Assembly (NCBI RefSeq): GCF_022829445.1
Contig: NZ_JAKSXY010000084.1
Location: 101,310 to 165,309, forward strand
Source: Methylobacterium sp. J-068
GTDB taxonomy: Bacteria > Pseudomonadota > Alphaproteobacteria > Rhizobiales > Beijerinckiaceae
DNA: 64,000 bases
Direction of reading: 5' to 3'
Shown here: positions 33,487 through 42,502 of the stretch, piece after piece
Numbering within the stretch: the first letter of the stretch is position 1
How the letters are laid out: every line of letters begins with the position of its first letter
Notes under the pieces: generated by a model
Told to the model about the DNA's origin: nothing
Seen by the model: the letters and a program-made list of their open reading frames with translations, nothing else
Database searches by the model: none
Translations under genes and position numbers: made by a program

Positions 33487-34815
33487 TTATAAATCATTAA
33501 AAGATATTTCGGTTTGTTTAGTCTCCTCCATCAGCGCCACAGCCACGAAACTAACCCCAGCGGCAACCGCCAAATACAACCCCACCCAACCGATACCACC
33601 CCACTCCGACAATCGCTGCGCCAAGTACGGCGCAGCGGAGGCTCCCAAGATCCCCGCGAGGTTGTAGGTCACGGAGGCCCCGGTGTAGCGCACGCGGGTC
33701 GGGAACAGTTCCGGCAGCAGCGCTCCCATCGGCCCGAACAGCCAGCCCATCGCGAACAGGCCCAGACACAGGAAGCCGAGCACGGGGCCGCCCTGACCGC
33801 TGCCGAGCATCGGACCCATCAGCAGGCCGAGGCTCGCGGTGAAGATCAGGCCGGAGAGGAGGACGGGGCGGCGGCCGTAGCGGTCGGCGGCCCAGCCTGA
33901 GAGCGGGATGCCGAGGCCCATGAAGAGCACGGCCACGCACTCGAACAGCAGGAAGGTCGGCCGGGTGAAGCCCAGCGTCGAGACGCCGTAGCTCAAGGCG
34001 AACACGGTGGAGAGGTAGAACACCGCGTAGCAGGCCACCATCGCGAAGGTGCCGAGCAGCGTCGCGCGGATGTACTTGGTGAAGATCACCGCGAGCGGCA
34101 CGCGCTCCGGGGCGGCCTTTTCCAGGGCGGCCTTGAAGACCGGGGTCTCGGTGAGCTTCAGGCGGACGTAGAGCCCGACGCCGACGAGCGCGGCCGAGGC
34201 CAGGAACGGGATGCGCCAGCCCCAGGCCTGGAAGTCGGCCGGGCTCAAGGCCAGCGCCAGCCCGAGGAAGCCGAGATTGGCGGTGATGAAGCCCACCGGC
34301 GCCCCGAGCTGCGGGAAGATGCCGTAGAGCGCGCGCCGGCCCGGCGGCGCGTTCTCCACCGCCAGCAGCGCCGCCCCGCCCCACTCGCCGCCGAAGCCGA
34401 CGCCCTGGCCGAAGCGCAGGACGCAGAGGAGGAAGGGCGCCCACCAGCCGGCGGTGGCATAGGACGGCAGGCAGCCGATCAGCACCGTCGACAGGCCCAT
34501 GATCATCAGCGAAGCGACGAGTGTCGCCTTGCGCCCGACCCGGTCGCCGAAATGTCCGAAGAACGCCGCGCCCATGGGCCGGGCGATGAAGGCGATCGAG
34601 AAGGTCGCGAAGGCCGCCAGCGTCTGCACCGCCGGATCGCCGGGCGGGAAGAAGATCGGCCCGATCACCAGCGCGGCGGCGGTGGCGTAGACGTAGAAGT
34701 CGTAGAACTCGATCGCGGTGCCGACGAAGCTCGCGATGAGGATGCGCCCGGCCGGCACGGGCTGCGGCGTCGTGCTCTGGCGGATGGCTGTCGGGCGGCT
34801 CGCTGTCTGGCTCAT
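33487..34815 (-). CDS. MFS metabolite:H+ symporter (MHS family)
   Basis: 442 aa from ATG 34815 (ATG 34827 possible). Twelve helices with the MHS/ProP-type start (IASFVGTAIEFYDFYVYATAAAL), the GHFGDRVGRKATL loop and RFGQGVGFGGEWGGA. Relatives carry dicarboxylates, shikimate or betaines; the substrate here is unknown. The last residues (EETKQTEISFNDL) are encoded by AT-rich codons and may derive from the adjacent island. Confidence 0.88.
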   Translation of the reverse strand: MSQTASRPTAIRQSTTPQPVPAGRILIASFVGTAIEFYDFYVYATAAALVIGPIFFPPGDPAVQTLAAFATFSIAFIARPMGAAFFGHFGDRVGRKATLVASLMIMGLSTVLIGCLPSYATAGWWAPFLLCVLRFGQGVGFGGEWGGAALLAVENAPPGRRALYGIFPQLGAPVGFITANLGFLGLALALSPADFQAWGWRIPFLASAALVGVGLYVRLKLTETPVFKAALEKAAPERVPLAVIFTKYIRATLLGTFAMVACYAVFYLSTVFALSYGVSTLGFTRPTFLLFECVAVLFMGLGIPLSGWAADRYGRRPVLLSGLIFTASLGLLMGPMLGSGQGGPVLGFLCLGLFAMGWLFGPMGALLPELFPTRVRYTGASVTYNLAGILGASAAPYLAQRLSEWGGIGWVGLYLAVAAGVSFVAVALMEETKQTEISFNDL

Positions 34816-35036
34816 GGCCGGGGCCATAGCGCAAGCGTGACCGGCACGATAGCGCCGGTTTTACGGGCCGCCTCCGACAAGGAGGAAGGAGGCGTTCCGC
34901 CTGCCTTGACCCTCGTCTTCGTCCGCCATAAAGAACCATCGTTCGTTTCAGCGGATGGCCTGCTCTTCCGCCGACCCCCGTCCGGGGGTTATGAGGACGG
35001 GCATGCGCGGGCCCGGCGGCCCGGGAGGATTTCTCG

Positions 35037-36317
35037 ATGACCGATCGTCTGCCCGGCTTCAACACGCGCGCCATCCATGCCGGCGCGGCGCCCGATCCGA
35101 CGACGGGCGCGCGCGCCACGCCGATCTACCAGACGGCCTCGTTCGTGTTCGAGGATGCCGAGCACGCCGCCGCGCTGTTCGGGCTCCAGGCCTTCGGCAA
35201 CATCTACTCGCGCATCACCAACCCGACCAACGCGGTGCTGGAGGAGCGCGTCGCCGCGCTGGAAGGCGGCACCGCCGCCGTGGCGGTGGCCTCGGGCCAC
35301 GCCGCCGAGTTCCTGGTGATGCACGCCCTGATGCAGCCGGGCGACGAGTTCATCGCGGCCGACCGGCTCTACGGCGGCTCGATCAACCAGTTCAACCATT
35401 CCTACAAGAACTTCGGCTGGAACGTGGTCTGGGCCCGGACCGATGACCCGGCCTCGTTCGAGCGGGCGATCACGCCCCGCACCAAGGCGATCTTCTGCGA
35501 GTCGATCGCCAATCCGGGCGGGGTCATCACCGACATCGCGGCGCTCTCCGAGATCGCCAAGCGCCACAACATCCCGCTCATCGTCGACAACACGATGGCG
35601 AGCCCGTACCTGATCCGGCCCTTCGAGCACGGCGCCGACATCGTGGTGCACTCGGCCACCAAGTTCCTCGGGGGGCACGGCAATTCCATCGGCGGCCTCG
35701 TGGTCGACGGTGGCACCTTTGCGTGGGCGGGCGACGCGCGCTTCCCCATGCTATCGGCGCCCCGGCCGGAATATGCCGGCGTCGTCATCGCCGAGACCTT
35801 CGGCAACTTCGCCTTCGCCATCGCGATCCGGGTGCTGGGCCTGCGCGACCTCGGGCCGGCGCTCTCGCCCTTCAACGCCTTCCTGCTGCTCTCGGGCATC
35901 GAGACGCTGCCCCTGCGGATGCAGCGCCACTGCGACAACGCGCTCGCCGTCGCCACCCACCTGCACGACCACCCGGCGGTGGCCTGGGTCAGCTATCCGG
36001 GCCTGGAGAGCGACCGCTACCACGCGCTCGCCCGGCGCTACACGCCGAACGGGGCCGGCGCGGTCTTCACCATCGGGCTCAAGGGCGGCTACGAGGCCGG
36101 CGTGAAGCTGGTCTCGAACCTCACCCTGTTCTCGCATCTGGCCAATATCGGCGACACCCGCTCGCTCGTCATCCACCCCGCCTCCACCACCCACCGCCAG
36201 CTCACCGATCCGCAGCGGATCGCGGCCGGGGCCGGGCCGGAGGTGGTGCGCCTCTCGATCGGTCTCGAGGATCCACAGGATCTGATCGAGGATCTCGACG
36301 CCGCTCTCACGGCCTGA
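35037..36317 (+). CDS. metY: O-acetylhomoserine sulfhydrylase-type PLP enzyme (first paralogue)
   Basis: 426 aa; GGGAGGAT ends 7 nt before the ATG. Cys/Met-metabolism PLP fold: substrate-loop [23 protein letters not shown], the PLP-binding [12 protein letters not shown] with the Schiff-base Lys, and C-terminal [14 protein letters not shown]. The family adds sulfide (or methanethiol) to O-acetylhomoserine to make homocysteine or methionine. O-succinylhomoserine specificity cannot be excluded. A second paralogue lies 770 bp downstream. Confidence 0.88.
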   Translation: MTDRLPGFNTRAIHAGAAPDPTTGARATPIYQTASFVFEDAEHAAALFGLQAFGNIYSRITNPTNAVLEERVAALEGGTAAVAVASGHAAEFLVMHALMQPGDEFIAADRLYGGSINQFNHSYKNFGWNVVWARTDDPASFERAITPRTKAIFCESIANPGGVITDIAALSEIAKRHNIPLIVDNTMASPYLIRPFEHGADIVVHSATKFLGGHGNSIGGLVVDGGTFAWAGDARFPMLSAPRPEYAGVVIAETFGNFAFAIAIRVLGLRDLGPALSPFNAFLLLSGIETLPLRMQRHCDNALAVATHLHDHPAVAWVSYPGLESDRYHALARRYTPNGAGAVFTIGLKGGYEAGVKLVSNLTLFSHLANIGDTRSLVIHPASTTHRQLTDPQRIAAGAGPEVVRLSIGLEDPQDLIEDLDAALTA

Positions 36318-36329
36318 AACCGGGCCGTG

Positions 36330-36345
36330 TTAACGCTTTCTTCAC
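36330..36345 (+). promoter_or_regulatory. Possible CtrA-type site (TTAA-N7-TTCAC)
   Basis: One mismatch from the CtrA consensus TTAA-N7-TTAAC, 73 bp before the small membrane-protein ORF at 36418. Weak by itself. Confidence 0.3.
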
Positions 36346-36417
36346 CACGTTCGGGCGAGGCTCCTTCGCGCGGACGGGATCCGCGAAGGGCTTCGTCCAC
36401 GGTCGTGGGAGGGCACG

Positions 36418-36576
36418 ATGTCGGTCTTGCGCTGGATGGGACAGGTCGACGAGGCCGTGCTGGTCTGCCTCGTCCTGGCGACCCTGATCGCCGTGGCGGT
36501 GGCCTGCGCGCCGACGATCCCGCCCCGCCGTCTTCCCGCCCTGGCGAAACGAATGCGCGACACCGGCCGTTATTGA
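36418..36576 (+). CDS. 52-aa single-span membrane protein
   Basis: Too short for routine calling. A very good ribosome site (GGGAGGG at 36408-36414) precedes the ATG. The protein has a short N-terminus, one hydrophobic helix (AVLVCLVLATLIAVAVA), then a basic tail (PPRRLPALAKRMR). Third codon positions are mostly G/C. Function unknown. It may share a transcript with the response regulator 62 bp downstream. Confidence 0.6.
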   Translation: MSVLRWMGQVDEAVLVCLVLATLIAVAVACAPTIPPRRLPALAKRMRDTGRY

Positions 36577-36638
36577 CGGCACCGTCGGGCGGGACTAGGC
36601 CCCGACCCTCCCCGTATCGCGAGATCGTCCGGCCGCCG

Positions 36639-37043
36639 ATGACGCAAGACAAGCCAGACCTTCAGGACCAGGCAGACCTGCCCGTCGTGCTCCTCGTGGA
36701 GGATGACGGACTGCTCCTGATGGAGGCGGCCGACACCCTCGCGGATGCCGGCTTCGCGGTGGTGGAGGCGAGCCACGCGGACAACGCCCTGACGGTGCTG
36801 GAGAGCCGCACCGATGTCGGCGTGCTGATGACCGACGTCGACATGCCGCGCGGCTCCATGGACGGCTTCGCCCTGGCCCGCCTCGTGGCCCATCGCTGGC
36901 CCGGCATCCCGGTCCTCGTGGTGTCCGGCATGGGCACGCCGGGCCCGAACGACATGCCCGAGGGCGCCCGCTTCATCCCGAAGCCCTACGAGCCCTCGAC
37001 CCTGGTCCGGACCCTGCGCGCCTTCGTCCGCCGCGCCGCCTGA
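36639..37043 (+). CDS. Single-domain response regulator
   Basis: 134 aa from ATG 36639; a receiver domain only. Acidic pair EDD in VVLLVEDDGLLLMEAA, phosphoacceptor Asp in VLMTDVDMP, and the switch Ser/Lys in VVSGM and FIPKPYEP. The FxKPY end is typical of alphaproteobacterial CheY-like/FixJ receivers paired with HWE or PAS kinases. No cognate kinase is adjacent; the hybrid LOV kinase at 46963-48594 is one of several possibilities. Confidence 0.9.
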   Translation: MTQDKPDLQDQADLPVVLLVEDDGLLLMEAADTLADAGFAVVEASHADNALTVLESRTDVGVLMTDVDMPRGSMDGFALARLVAHRWPGIPVLVVSGMGTPGPNDMPEGARFIPKPYEPSTLVRTLRAFVRRAA

Positions 37044-37087
37044 CCCCTCCGCACGCACCTCACGCACTCCACGCACGGGAGGCCCGC

Positions 37088-38383
37088 ATGGCCACCGATA
37101 CCAGCACCCACCGCTTCGCGACCCAGGCCATCCATGCCGGTGCCGCGCCGGACCCCGCCACCGGCGCGCGGGTCCAGCCGATCTACTTCACCAACGGCTT
37201 CGTGTTCGAGGACACCCAGCAGGCCGCCGACATCTTCGCGATGCGGCGCACGGGCTACTCCTACTCGCGCGGCTCGAACCCCACGGTCGCCGCCCTGGAG
37301 CGCCGCGTCGCCGCGCTGGAAGGCGCCAAGTCCGCCGTGGCGGTGGCCTCCGGCCAGTCGGCGGTGCTGATGGTGCTGATGACCCTGATGAAGAGCGGGG
37401 ACGCCTACGTGGCCTCCTCGCGCCTGTTCGGCGGCTCGCTCGGCCTGATGAACCGCCTCGACGGGCGCTACGACCTCAAGCCGCAATTCACCAAGGGCCT
37501 GACGCCGGCCGATTTCGAGGCGCAGATCACGCCCGAGACCCGGGCGATCGTCTGCGAGTCGATCGTCAATCCGTGCGCCACCGTGATGGATCTGGCCGGC
37601 ATCGCCGAGGTGGCGCGCCGTCACGGGCTCCCGCTCGTCGTCGACAACACCCTCGCCTCCCCGGCCCTGATCCGGCCGATCGAGTACGGCGCCGACATCG
37701 TCATCCACTCGACCTCGAAGTTCCTCGGCGGCTCGGGCCAGACCATCGGCGGCGTCATCTGCGATGCCGGCCGCTTCGATTGGGCGGCGGTGCCGGGGCG
37801 CTACGACCTGATGAGCGAGCCCTGGGCCGATTACGACGGCCTCGTGCTCACCGAGCGCTTCCCGGACTTCGCCTTCGCGGCGGCCTGCCGCGTCTTCGGC
37901 ATGCGCGAACTCGGCCCCGGCCTGTCGCCGATGAACGCCTTCCTCACGCTCACCGGCATCGAGACCCTGCCGCTGCGCATGGAGCGGCATTGCGCCAACG
38001 CCCGGGCGGTGGCGGCCTTCCTGCGGGACCAGCCGGCGGTGGCCTGGGTGAGCTATCCCGCGCTCCCCGGCCAGGAGGGTGAGGCCATGGCCGCCCGCTA
38101 CGTGCCGCAGGGGCCCGGCTCGATCTTCACCGTGGCGCTCAAGGGCGGCGAGCCGGCGGCGATCAAGTTCATCATGAGCCTGAAGCTGATCTCGCACCTC
38201 GTGAACATCGGCGAGATCAAGTCGCTGGCGATTCACCCCGCCACCACGACCCATCGCCAGCTCGCCCCCGCCGACAAGGCGGCCGCCATGGTCGGCCCGG
38301 AGACGGTGCGCCTGTCCATCGGTCTGGAGAACGCCGAGGACCTGATCGCCGACGTCGCACAGGCCCTGGCCCAGCTCGGCTGA
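37088..38383 (+). CDS. O-acetylhomoserine sulfhydrylase-type PLP enzyme (second paralogue)
   Basis: 431 aa; GGGAGG upstream of the ATG. Same family and plan as the gene at 35037, clearly homologous ([55 protein letters not shown] with the PLP Lys; HPATTTHRQL). It differs in the substrate loop (RGSNP against RITNP) and around Trp/Tyr 230-245, so the two may differ in acyl or sulfur donor (OAH, OSH, methanethiol). Confidence 0.87.
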   Translation: MATDTSTHRFATQAIHAGAAPDPATGARVQPIYFTNGFVFEDTQQAADIFAMRRTGYSYSRGSNPTVAALERRVAALEGAKSAVAVASGQSAVLMVLMTLMKSGDAYVASSRLFGGSLGLMNRLDGRYDLKPQFTKGLTPADFEAQITPETRAIVCESIVNPCATVMDLAGIAEVARRHGLPLVVDNTLASPALIRPIEYGADIVIHSTSKFLGGSGQTIGGVICDAGRFDWAAVPGRYDLMSEPWADYDGLVLTERFPDFAFAAACRVFGMRELGPGLSPMNAFLTLTGIETLPLRMERHCANARAVAAFLRDQPAVAWVSYPALPGQEGEAMAARYVPQGPGSIFTVALKGGEPAAIKFIMSLKLISHLVNIGEIKSLAIHPATTTHRQLAPADKAAAMVGPETVRLSIGLENAEDLIADVAQALAQLG

Positions 38384-38451
38384 GGCCGGGACGCAACGCG
38401 GGTCCGTTGGCGGAGTGGGGTCATCCGGCGCGCGGGTTCCGGCCAACCCGC

Positions 38452-40797
38452 TCAGGCGATGCGCCGGATCGGGCCGATCTCCATGTCGCCGCCGAGCAGG
38501 TCCGGCCGGTTGCGCAGGAACCAGGGCACGCGGTTCGCCGGGATCGGCTTGCTGTAGAGGTAGCCCTGCACATGCGTGCAGCCCTCGTCCGCGAGGAACG
38601 TCGCCTGCTCCGGCGTCTCGACGCCCTCGGCGGTGACGTCGAGGCCGAGACTGCGCCCGAGCTGCAGCACGGCCGTGACGATGGCGGCGTCGTTGGCGTC
38701 GCGTTCGAGGTCCCGGATGAAGCTGCGGTCGATCTTGATCTCGTCGACCGGGAACTGCTTGAGGTGGGTGAGCGAGGCGTAGCCGGTTCCGAAATCGTCG
38801 AGCGCGACGCGGATGCCGGCCACGTGGAGCGCGTCGAGGACGGCGCTCACCCGGTCGCAATGCCCGCCGAGCAGGACGGTCTCGGTGACCTCCACCCCGA
38901 TCCGGTCGCGCGGCACGCCGGCCGCATCGACGTCGCCGAGGAGAGTTCCCGCCAGGTCGCCCTGCGCGAACTGGGCCGATGACAGGTTCAGGAAGACCCG
39001 GCCCGGGTCGAGGCCCTGGCCGATCCAGGCCACGACGTCGGCGAAGATCTGGCGACGCAGGGACGCGCCCACCGCGATGCCGATCTCCGGATCGTCGAAC
39101 ACGGCCGCAAAGGCGCCGGGCGCGAGGAGGCCGTGCTTGGGGTGCTGCCAGCGCGCGAGGGCCTCGAAGCCGATGACCGCTCCGGAAGCCAGATGGATCT
39201 TGGGCTGATAGTACGGCACCAGCCCGTTCCCCTCCTCCAGGGCCGCCCGCATCTCGCGCGTCACGGTCACGCGCGCCTCGATGTCCGCGCGCAGCGCCGG
39301 CACGAACATCGTCGCGCAGTTGCGGCCCGACGCCTTGGCGGCATAGAGCGCGAGATCGGCGTTGGTGAACAGGTCGGCGGCATTGTCGGCATGCGCCGGG
39401 TACAGCGCGAGGCCGAGGCTGGCCCGGGGGAGCACGACCCGCCCGCCGATCGACATGGGCTGACGCAAGACCTCCAGGATTCGCTCCGACAGGGCGGAAA
39501 TTGCGCAGGCCGCGGGTCGTCCGACGCGGTTCCGTCTGGAGATGATCACGAATTCATCGCCGCCGAGACGCGCGACGAGATCGTTCGGATCGACCGCGCT
39601 CAGCAGGCGCCGGGCGACCTCCTTGAGGAGCGCGTCGCCGGAATCATGCCCGAGGGTGTCGTTGATCTCCTTGAAGGCATCGAGGTCGAGCAGGATCAGG
39701 CCGAACTCGGTCCCGTCCTGGCCCGCCAGGACGAGGTTGGCGTCCAGGGTCTGATGGAACAGGGCGCGGTTCGGCAGGCCCGTCAGCACGTCGTGGTGCG
39801 CCGCCACCCGGATCTGCTCCTCGGCCGCCTTGCGGTCGGTGATGTCGACGAGGCTGGAGATGAGGCAGGGCGCGCCCTCCACCTGCACCGGCTCGATCGA
39901 CAGCAGGACGTCGCGACGTTCGCCGGACAGGACCACGATGATCGCCTCGTGATCCCGGATCGCGCCGTTCGCCTCGAGGAGCCGCTGCATCTCAGCGCGG
40001 TCGGACTTCGCGACGAAATCCTGATTTCGGTAATTCGCCAGGGAATCGCCGGGCGGCACGCGGAAGAAGCGGTTGCCGGCATCGTTGGTGCTGATGACCC
40101 GGCCATCCGCGATCTGGGAGACCACGATCGGCACCGGCACCCCGCGGAACATCGTCTCGAACAATTCCCGGCTCTCGGCGAGTTCGAGATTCGCCCTCCG
40201 CTCCGCCTGGGTCGCCTCCCATTCGAGGCGCCGCAACCGGTTCGAGCGAATCACGAAGAGCAGGGTCGCGGTGTTGGCGATGCAGGCCGCCATCACCATG
40301 CCCAGCGCGGTCGGCGGCAGCGGCAGGGGCAGGAGATATGCGGCGAGCAGCACGATGGCGCTGAAGGCGCCCGATCGTACCGTCCAGACGAAGCTCGTCG
40401 GGAGCAGCAGCATGTACACGGCCGGCAGCATCAGTGCCACGAACAGCGCGATGTCGGAGCGGGACGTGCAGAGATAGCCCACGGCCAGCGCCGTGATGGT
40501 CTGCCAGACCACCACGACCCGCTGAAGTTGATGGAAGGTCTCCGTGCGGCGCAGCGCCAGGACGCACACGAAGCTCAAGGCCACGATGCTGAGGCGGGCC
40601 GCCACGATCTCGACGAAGTGACTCGAGTGGGCGAAGCGCGCGTCGCTGAGCAGGAACATCAGGTTCAGCGCGATCCCGATCTGGAAGGTCAGCCGGGTGT
40701 GACGCAACGTCTCCGGGAGCCGCTCCGCCTGGAACTTGGCTTCCCGCGCAGCGGAGGTGAATTCGCCTCCGAAGGATTTGAGACGTTGAAGCGACAT
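38452..40797 (-). CDS. Membrane PAS-GGDEF-EAL cyclic-di-GMP protein
   Basis: 781 aa from ATG 40797 (GTG 40815 also possible; neither has a clear ribosome site). Several membrane helices at about 35-200, a PAS domain at about 210-330, GGDEF with an intact GGDEF motif (412-416), then EAL with FEALARW (Glu near 545), DDFGTGYASL and KIDRSFI. All catalytic motifs are intact, so both diguanylate cyclase and phosphodiesterase activity are possible. It could tune biofilm functions such as the Pel-like locus, although that PelD lacks the known c-di-GMP-binding domain. Confidence 0.93.
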   Translation of the reverse strand: MSLQRLKSFGGEFTSAAREAKFQAERLPETLRHTRLTFQIGIALNLMFLLSDARFAHSSHFVEIVAARLSIVALSFVCVLALRRTETFHQLQRVVVVWQTITALAVGYLCTSRSDIALFVALMLPAVYMLLLPTSFVWTVRSGAFSAIVLLAAYLLPLPLPPTALGMVMAACIANTATLLFVIRSNRLRRLEWEATQAERRANLELAESRELFETMFRGVPVPIVVSQIADGRVISTNDAGNRFFRVPPGDSLANYRNQDFVAKSDRAEMQRLLEANGAIRDHEAIIVVLSGERRDVLLSIEPVQVEGAPCLISSLVDITDRKAAEEQIRVAAHHDVLTGLPNRALFHQTLDANLVLAGQDGTEFGLILLDLDAFKEINDTLGHDSGDALLKEVARRLLSAVDPNDLVARLGGDEFVIISRRNRVGRPAACAISALSERILEVLRQPMSIGGRVVLPRASLGLALYPAHADNAADLFTNADLALYAAKASGRNCATMFVPALRADIEARVTVTREMRAALEEGNGLVPYYQPKIHLASGAVIGFEALARWQHPKHGLLAPGAFAAVFDDPEIGIAVGASLRRQIFADVVAWIGQGLDPGRVFLNLSSAQFAQGDLAGTLLGDVDAAGVPRDRIGVEVTETVLLGGHCDRVSAVLDALHVAGIRVALDDFGTGYASLTHLKQFPVDEIKIDRSFIRDLERDANDAAIVTAVLQLGRSLGLDVTAEGVETPEQATFLADEGCTHVQGYLYSKPIPANRVPWFLRNRPDLLGGDMEIGPIRRIA

Positions 40798-40833
40798 GAT
40801 GCGCGACTGTGCCACGCAAGTATGGCGCAGGTG

Positions 40834-41619
40834 TTAAGGCTGACCGGACGTGTTTCGGCGCGGGCGGCGGAGGGTCAGGGCGCGCAGGGCGCCCCGCATC
40901 GTGCGCACGTCCTGCTCGGTCATCGCCATGCGGTGCAGCATGTCGCGCATGTTGCGGGCGATGATGTCCCGCTTCTCCGGCGGGTAGAAGCCGGCACTCC
41001 CGAGGCTGTCCTCCAGCGTCGCGAACAGCGAGCCCATCGCCTCGCGGGTGGCCGGCGGCGACAGCATCTCGCCGGTGAAGGGCAGGACCGATAGGCCCGC
41101 CGCGCGGCGCCACTCGTAGCTCATCAGGAGAACGCCCTGCGCGAGGTTGAGCGACGAGAACCGGGCATCGACCGGAAAGGTGACGATGGCATCGGCGAAG
41201 GAGACCTCGTCGTTGTCGAGGCCCGCGCGCTCGCGGCCGAACAGGATTCCGGTGCGCTGTCCGGCGCGGGCGACGACGTCCCGCATGGCGGCGTCGGGAG
41301 CGAGGACGCGCTTCATCTGGCCGCGCTCGCGCGCCGTGGTCGCCAGGACGTAATGAAGGTCGGCGATCGCCTCGGCCAGGGTGGCGTGGACGCTGGCCCC
41401 GTCGAGGACGTGGGTGGCGCCCGAGGCCGCTTCGCGGACGCCCTTCTTCGGCCAGCCGTTCTTGGGGGCCACCAGGCGAAGCTCGGACAGGCCGAAATTC
41501 GCCATGGCGCGGGCGGTCATGCCGATGTTCTCGGCCAGTTGCGGCTGGACCAGGATGATGACGGGGCCGGCGGGGGATGCGCTCTGGATCATGGTGTCGT
41601 GGAGATCTGCGGAAGACAT
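40834..41619 (-). CDS. TrmJ-type tRNA/rRNA 2'-O-methyltransferase (SPOUT)
   Basis: 261 aa from ATG 41619, with GAGAGGGCGGGG just upstream. SpoU/TrmH motifs: VQPQLAENIGMTARAMANFGL (motif 1), GILFGRERAGLDNDEV (motif 2) and SLNLAQGVLLMSYEW (motif 3, SAM knot). The C-terminal helical extension matches TrmJ, which methylates position 32 of tRNAs. Convergence of all three motifs makes the class secure; exact target inferred. Confidence 0.9.
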   Translation of the reverse strand: MSSADLHDTMIQSASPAGPVIILVQPQLAENIGMTARAMANFGLSELRLVAPKNGWPKKGVREAASGATHVLDGASVHATLAEAIADLHYVLATTARERGQMKRVLAPDAAMRDVVARAGQRTGILFGRERAGLDNDEVSFADAIVTFPVDARFSSLNLAQGVLLMSYEWRRAAGLSVLPFTGEMLSPPATREAMGSLFATLEDSLGSAGFYPPEKRDIIARNMRDMLHRMAMTEQDVRTMRGALRALTLRRPRRNTSGQP

Positions 41620-41680
41620 CCCCGCCCTCTCGCATGGCGCGCCCGCCACGGCAAAGGCCGCCTGGCGGACGCGTCCGGCG

Positions 41681-42229
41681 TCAGATCTTACCGTCGAGGC
41701 CCATCTGATAGTACTTGTGAACGATCTTGTCCTGGTTCTCCAGGAGCCAGTCGATCGAGGGTTCGTTGGCCATCGCCTTGCGGATGGCCTCCGTCATGCC
41801 CTTGCGCTGGATCTCGAACAGCGCCTTGTGGTCCACGCTCTCCGCCTCGATCACCCCCGGGCTGAGCCAGACCGAGCAGATGATCCCGAGGTCGTTGGCC
41901 TTCTCCCGCGGGATGTAGCCGGCGCGCACGGCATCGAGCACGCCGTTGGCGATGGCGAACTGCACCGTGCCCATCAGGATCGAGGTGTATTTGGAGGTCT
42001 CGACACTGACCTTGGAGACGCACAGGGTCACGGGACGGACCATGATGTCCGTGTTGAGAAGGGCGAAGACCCGGCTGTGGCCGACGACCTGATCGCCCGT
42101 GAGGGTGGCGAGCGCGGTGCCGACCGGCCCGTCGAGTTCGCCGATGATGACCTCGGGCTCGGAGGCGGTGTTGGGCGGGCCGCCGGCGACCAGGGCCTCG
42201 CCGGCCCGAAGGATGATGCGTTCGCTCAT
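41681..42229 (-). CDS. Formaldehyde-activating enzyme (Fae) homologue lacking the catalytic histidine
   Basis: 182 aa from ATG 42229 (GGAGAG upstream). Fae condenses formaldehyde with tetrahydromethanopterin. The family pattern is clear: GEALV, VIIGELDGPVGTALA, VRPVTLCVSKV and VQFAIANGVLDAVRAGYIP followed by ANDLGIICSVWLSP. In true Fae the N-terminal stretch reads VAHIDLIIG with His17 as the catalytic acid/base. Here the aligned residues are ASEPEVIIG, with Glu24 at that place. The C-terminus is also extended (EPSIDWLLENQDKIVHKYYQ). It is probably one of the Fae-like paralogues of methylotrophs with a different or regulatory role. Confidence 0.82.
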   Translation of the reverse strand: MSERIILRAGEALVAGGPPNTASEPEVIIGELDGPVGTALATLTGDQVVGHSRVFALLNTDIMVRPVTLCVSKVSVETSKYTSILMGTVQFAIANGVLDAVRAGYIPREKANDLGIICSVWLSPGVIEAESVDHKALFEIQRKGMTEAIRKAMANEPSIDWLLENQDKIVHKYYQMGLDGKI

Positions 42230-42502
42230 GAGGATCTCTCCGGTTTCGTCCCCTCGGACGTTCTGCGCTGGATCGGACTTCACCGGCACGCGCCCGATGT
42301 CCACCCCGCGCGCGGTGCTTTTCGTCGCGCCGGCCCACAAATCCCGCCGGACGGGCCTTCGACGTCGGCGCGGCGCGAGTCCTCCCGCCTTCGCGCATTG
42401 GGAGTAAGCCGACCTTAAGGCCCGACATGCATCAATAGCGGGGACGAGGGACGGCCTCGGCTCGCGGAAACGAGCGCAAGGGAACCCTCGGGACGGAATG
42501 CG

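Larger units (their letters stand above)
30830..33520. mobile_element. AT-rich genomic island carrying an OLD-family nuclease gene
   Basis: Composition drops from the very high GC of both sides to roughly 40% by eye, within a few codons at each edge. It is bounded by the 3' ends of two convergent genes (CoA-binding protein and MFS symporter), both with AT-rich terminal codons. One large gene is inside. I see no integrase, insertion sequence, tRNA or clear target duplication; only TAGTCT occurs near both edges. Boundaries are approximate. Confidence 0.75.

Noticed and set aside
30830..33520. Target-site duplication or integrase-type att sites at the island edges
   Set aside because: Only the 6-mer TAGTCT is found near both edges; too short to be meaningful.
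34828..35036. Possible SAM-type riboswitch before the first sulfhydrylase gene
   Set aside because: I could not match the SAM-II or other known core; only a small CCCCCG hairpin near 34974-34987 is visible.
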